Shown here piece by piece: positions 7,608 through 8,760 of a DNA stretch of 8,760 nucleotides. Location: assembly GCA_004557285.1 (NCBI GenBank), contig SFEK01000084.1:1-8760 (forward strand), in the 5' to 3' direction. The stretch is from Bacteroidales bacterium (GTDB taxonomy: Bacteria; Bacteroidota; Bacteroidia; Bacteroidales; Bacteroidaceae). Each line of letters begins with the position of its first letter. Within the stretch, counting starts at the first letter, position 1. Under the pieces are notes generated by a model. The model was not told where the DNA came from and ran no database searches. It worked only from the letters and a program-made list of their open reading frames with translations. A program made the translations under genes and the position numbers.

Positions 7608-8729
7608 TCATGCAAAGATAATCAAGTCTATGCCCATTTCTTTCAATTCAGACAATAATTTGCGATAGCTTCCAGCCCTCATCAACAATCGGGGCAGGGA
7701 TAAGGATGGCTGCCCCATACAGAGCATGGTGGCATGCTGATTGCGGCAAAAGTCAGCGATGGTGTGCGGCACATTATCAGATACGACTTGGTGTACCTGC
7801 CCACCCAATTCGACCACCAGTTGTAAGTGACTCATCAGATGACGCTGTGCATCAAGCGGAATACGGTCGGTATGCTCTCCTGAGGTTTGCACATAGAGCG
7901 CGACCAGTTTTGCATCGTGAATATCGGCCAGTCGTGCAGCCTTACGTATGATATACTGTTGGGTCTCACTGTTGCTACTAACGCATACGACCAACTTGGC
8001 CATACCCTTGGCATGTCGTTCATTTGACCGAACCTCATCTTCCACCTTTTTCCCTACGCGTAATGCCACCTCTTTCAGTGCCAGTTCCCGCAGTTGCAGG
8101 ATATTTTCCGTCCTGAAGAAATGATCAAGGGCAGTTTGTATCTTGTCCTTGGCATAAATCTTTCCGGCTTTCAATCGATCCACAAGTTCTTCTGCCGCAA
8201 GGTCTATGTTCACCACCTCGTCGGCCTCGCGGAGCACACTGTCTGGAATACGTTCCTTTACGTTGATGCCTACCATGGTCTGTACCTCGTCGTTGAGGCT
8301 CTCTATGTGCTGGATGTTGACAGCAGACAATACATTGATGCCAGCATCCAGCAGTTCCATCACGTCTTGCCATCGTTTGGCATGGCGGCAGCCTTCAACA
8401 TTAGAGTGAGCCAGTTCATCTACAATCACAATGTCGGGATGTACTTGAAGAATGGTGTCCAGGTCCATTTCTTCGATCTCCTTGCCTTTGTAGAACACCT
8501 TTTTGCGAGGTATGACGGGCAATCCTTTCAGGGCTTTCTCCGTGTCGGGACGTCCATGGGTCTCCACATAGCCTATCCGAACGTCCGTTCCCTGGCGTAT
8601 CATCTCTTTGGCATCCTGCAGCATACGGTAGGTCTTCCCTACCCCGGCAATCATGCCGATATATATCTTAAACTTTCCGCGTTGCGACCTTCGTATCAGA
8701 TCAAGAAAATGTTGCGTGTTGTCTTCCAT
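7608..8729 (-). CDS. Stand-alone KdpD N-terminal sensor with universal stress domain, no kinase
   Basis: The 373-residue cytoplasmic protein corresponds to only the N-terminal part of the potassium sensor KdpD. Residues 18-225 form the KdpD domain, with Walker A GMIAGVGKT (25-33) and Walker B DIVIVDE (99-105) followed by LAHSN. Residues 244-373 form a universal stress (UspA-like) domain. The four membrane helices, GAF domain and histidine kinase of full-length KdpD (about 895 residues) are absent; the protein ends cleanly and no remnant of them is seen in the next 448 bp. S252-x-S254, then 20 residues, then LVALY (275-279) resembles the cyclic di-AMP motif of Staphylococcus KdpD. Stand-alone forms occur in Bacteroidota and cyanobacteria. 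It probably closes a kdp potassium-transport operon extending beyond the window. Confidence 0.9.
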   Translation of the reverse strand: MEDNTQHFLDLIRRSQRGKFKIYIGMIAGVGKTYRMLQDAKEMIRQGTDVRIGYVETHGRPDTEKALKGLPVIPRKKVFYKGKEIEEMDLDTILQVHPDIVIVDELAHSNVEGCRHAKRWQDVMELLDAGINVLSAVNIQHIESLNDEVQTMVGINVKERIPDSVLREADEVVNIDLAAEELVDRLKAGKIYAKDKIQTALDHFFRTENILQLRELALKEVALRVGKKVEDEVRSNERHAKGMAKLVVCVSSNSETQQYIIRKAARLADIHDAKLVALYVQTSGEHTDRIPLDAQRHLMSHLQLVVELGGQVHQVVSDNVPHTIADFCRNQHATMLCMGQPSLSLPRLLMRAGSYRKLLSELKEMGIDLIIFA

Positions 8730-8733
8730 TTAT

Positions 8734-8760
8734 TCAAAATGACTTAGCGTTCACTTCATT
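8734..8760 (-). CDS. Possible 3' end of an upstream gene (kdpC expected), partial
   Basis: On the minus strand the last 27 bases read as an open frame giving NEVNAKSF followed by TGA, which ends 4 bp before the KdpD-like ATG. The other two frames hit stops at once. In kdp operons of this type kdpC precedes the kdpD-like gene, so this could be its C-terminus. Eight residues are too few to identify it, and the call rests on spacing and expectation. Confidence 0.3.
   Translation of the reverse strand, partial: NEVNAKSF

Noticed and set aside
7480..7668. A 62-residue plus-strand open frame across the repeats
   Set aside because: It is of low quality and built partly from the tandem repeats and inverted repeat, without an initiation signal.
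8094..8747. A 217-residue plus-strand open frame opposite the KdpD-like gene
   Set aside because: It is complementary to well-conserved KdpD motifs, so it is a shadow.

Overview
The window reads as a chromosomal stretch of a gut- or oral-type Bacteroidota, most likely a Prevotella-like anaerobe. The clues are an oxygen-sensitive ThiH-type thiazole pathway rather than glycine oxidase, a stand-alone KdpD sensor domain without its kinase (as I recall from Bacteroides relatives), AT-rich start regions without strong Shine-Dalgarno sequences, and a TAnnTTTG-type promoter upstream of the first gene. The genus assignment is inference; the phylum is better supported. I see no phage genes, CRISPR array, rRNA/tRNA gene or insertion sequence. 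Most of the window is ordinary metabolism. The more unusual material is in the non-coding DNA and in the KdpD-like gene.

Layout. Positions 31-609 (minus strand) encode a small FMN flavoprotein with a compact four-cysteine motif of the iron-sulfur flavoprotein type. Divergent from it, a long leader (about 855-1119) carries a TPP riboswitch with an extended P3 arm, followed by three hairpins. The leader precedes the plus-strand thiamine operon thiS-thiG-thiC-thiF-thiH (1120-5908). ThiF adenylates the C-terminal Gly-Gly of ThiS, which then carries sulfur. ThiH makes dehydroglycine from tyrosine. ThiG condenses these with deoxyxylulose phosphate to give the thiazole. ThiC makes the pyrimidine from aminoimidazole ribotide. 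No coupling enzyme (thiE), pyrimidine kinase (thiD) or tenI lies in the window, and the 122-bp thiS-thiG gap is where relatives, as I recall them, carry thiE.

A 17-bp perfect hairpin (5915-5949) separates thiH from the convergent gene at 6005-7159 (minus), a FucO-type lactaldehyde/propanediol oxidoreductase. Its upstream intergenic region (7160-7607) is 448 bp long. It holds a 12-bp palindrome, a 9-bp direct repeat, three tandem 22-bp self-complementary repeats (7439-7503) and a large inverted repeat (7531-7586). The last gene (7608-8729, minus) is a stand-alone KdpD N-terminal sensor plus universal-stress domain with no histidine kinase. The final bases may hold the end of the gene before it, possibly kdpC.
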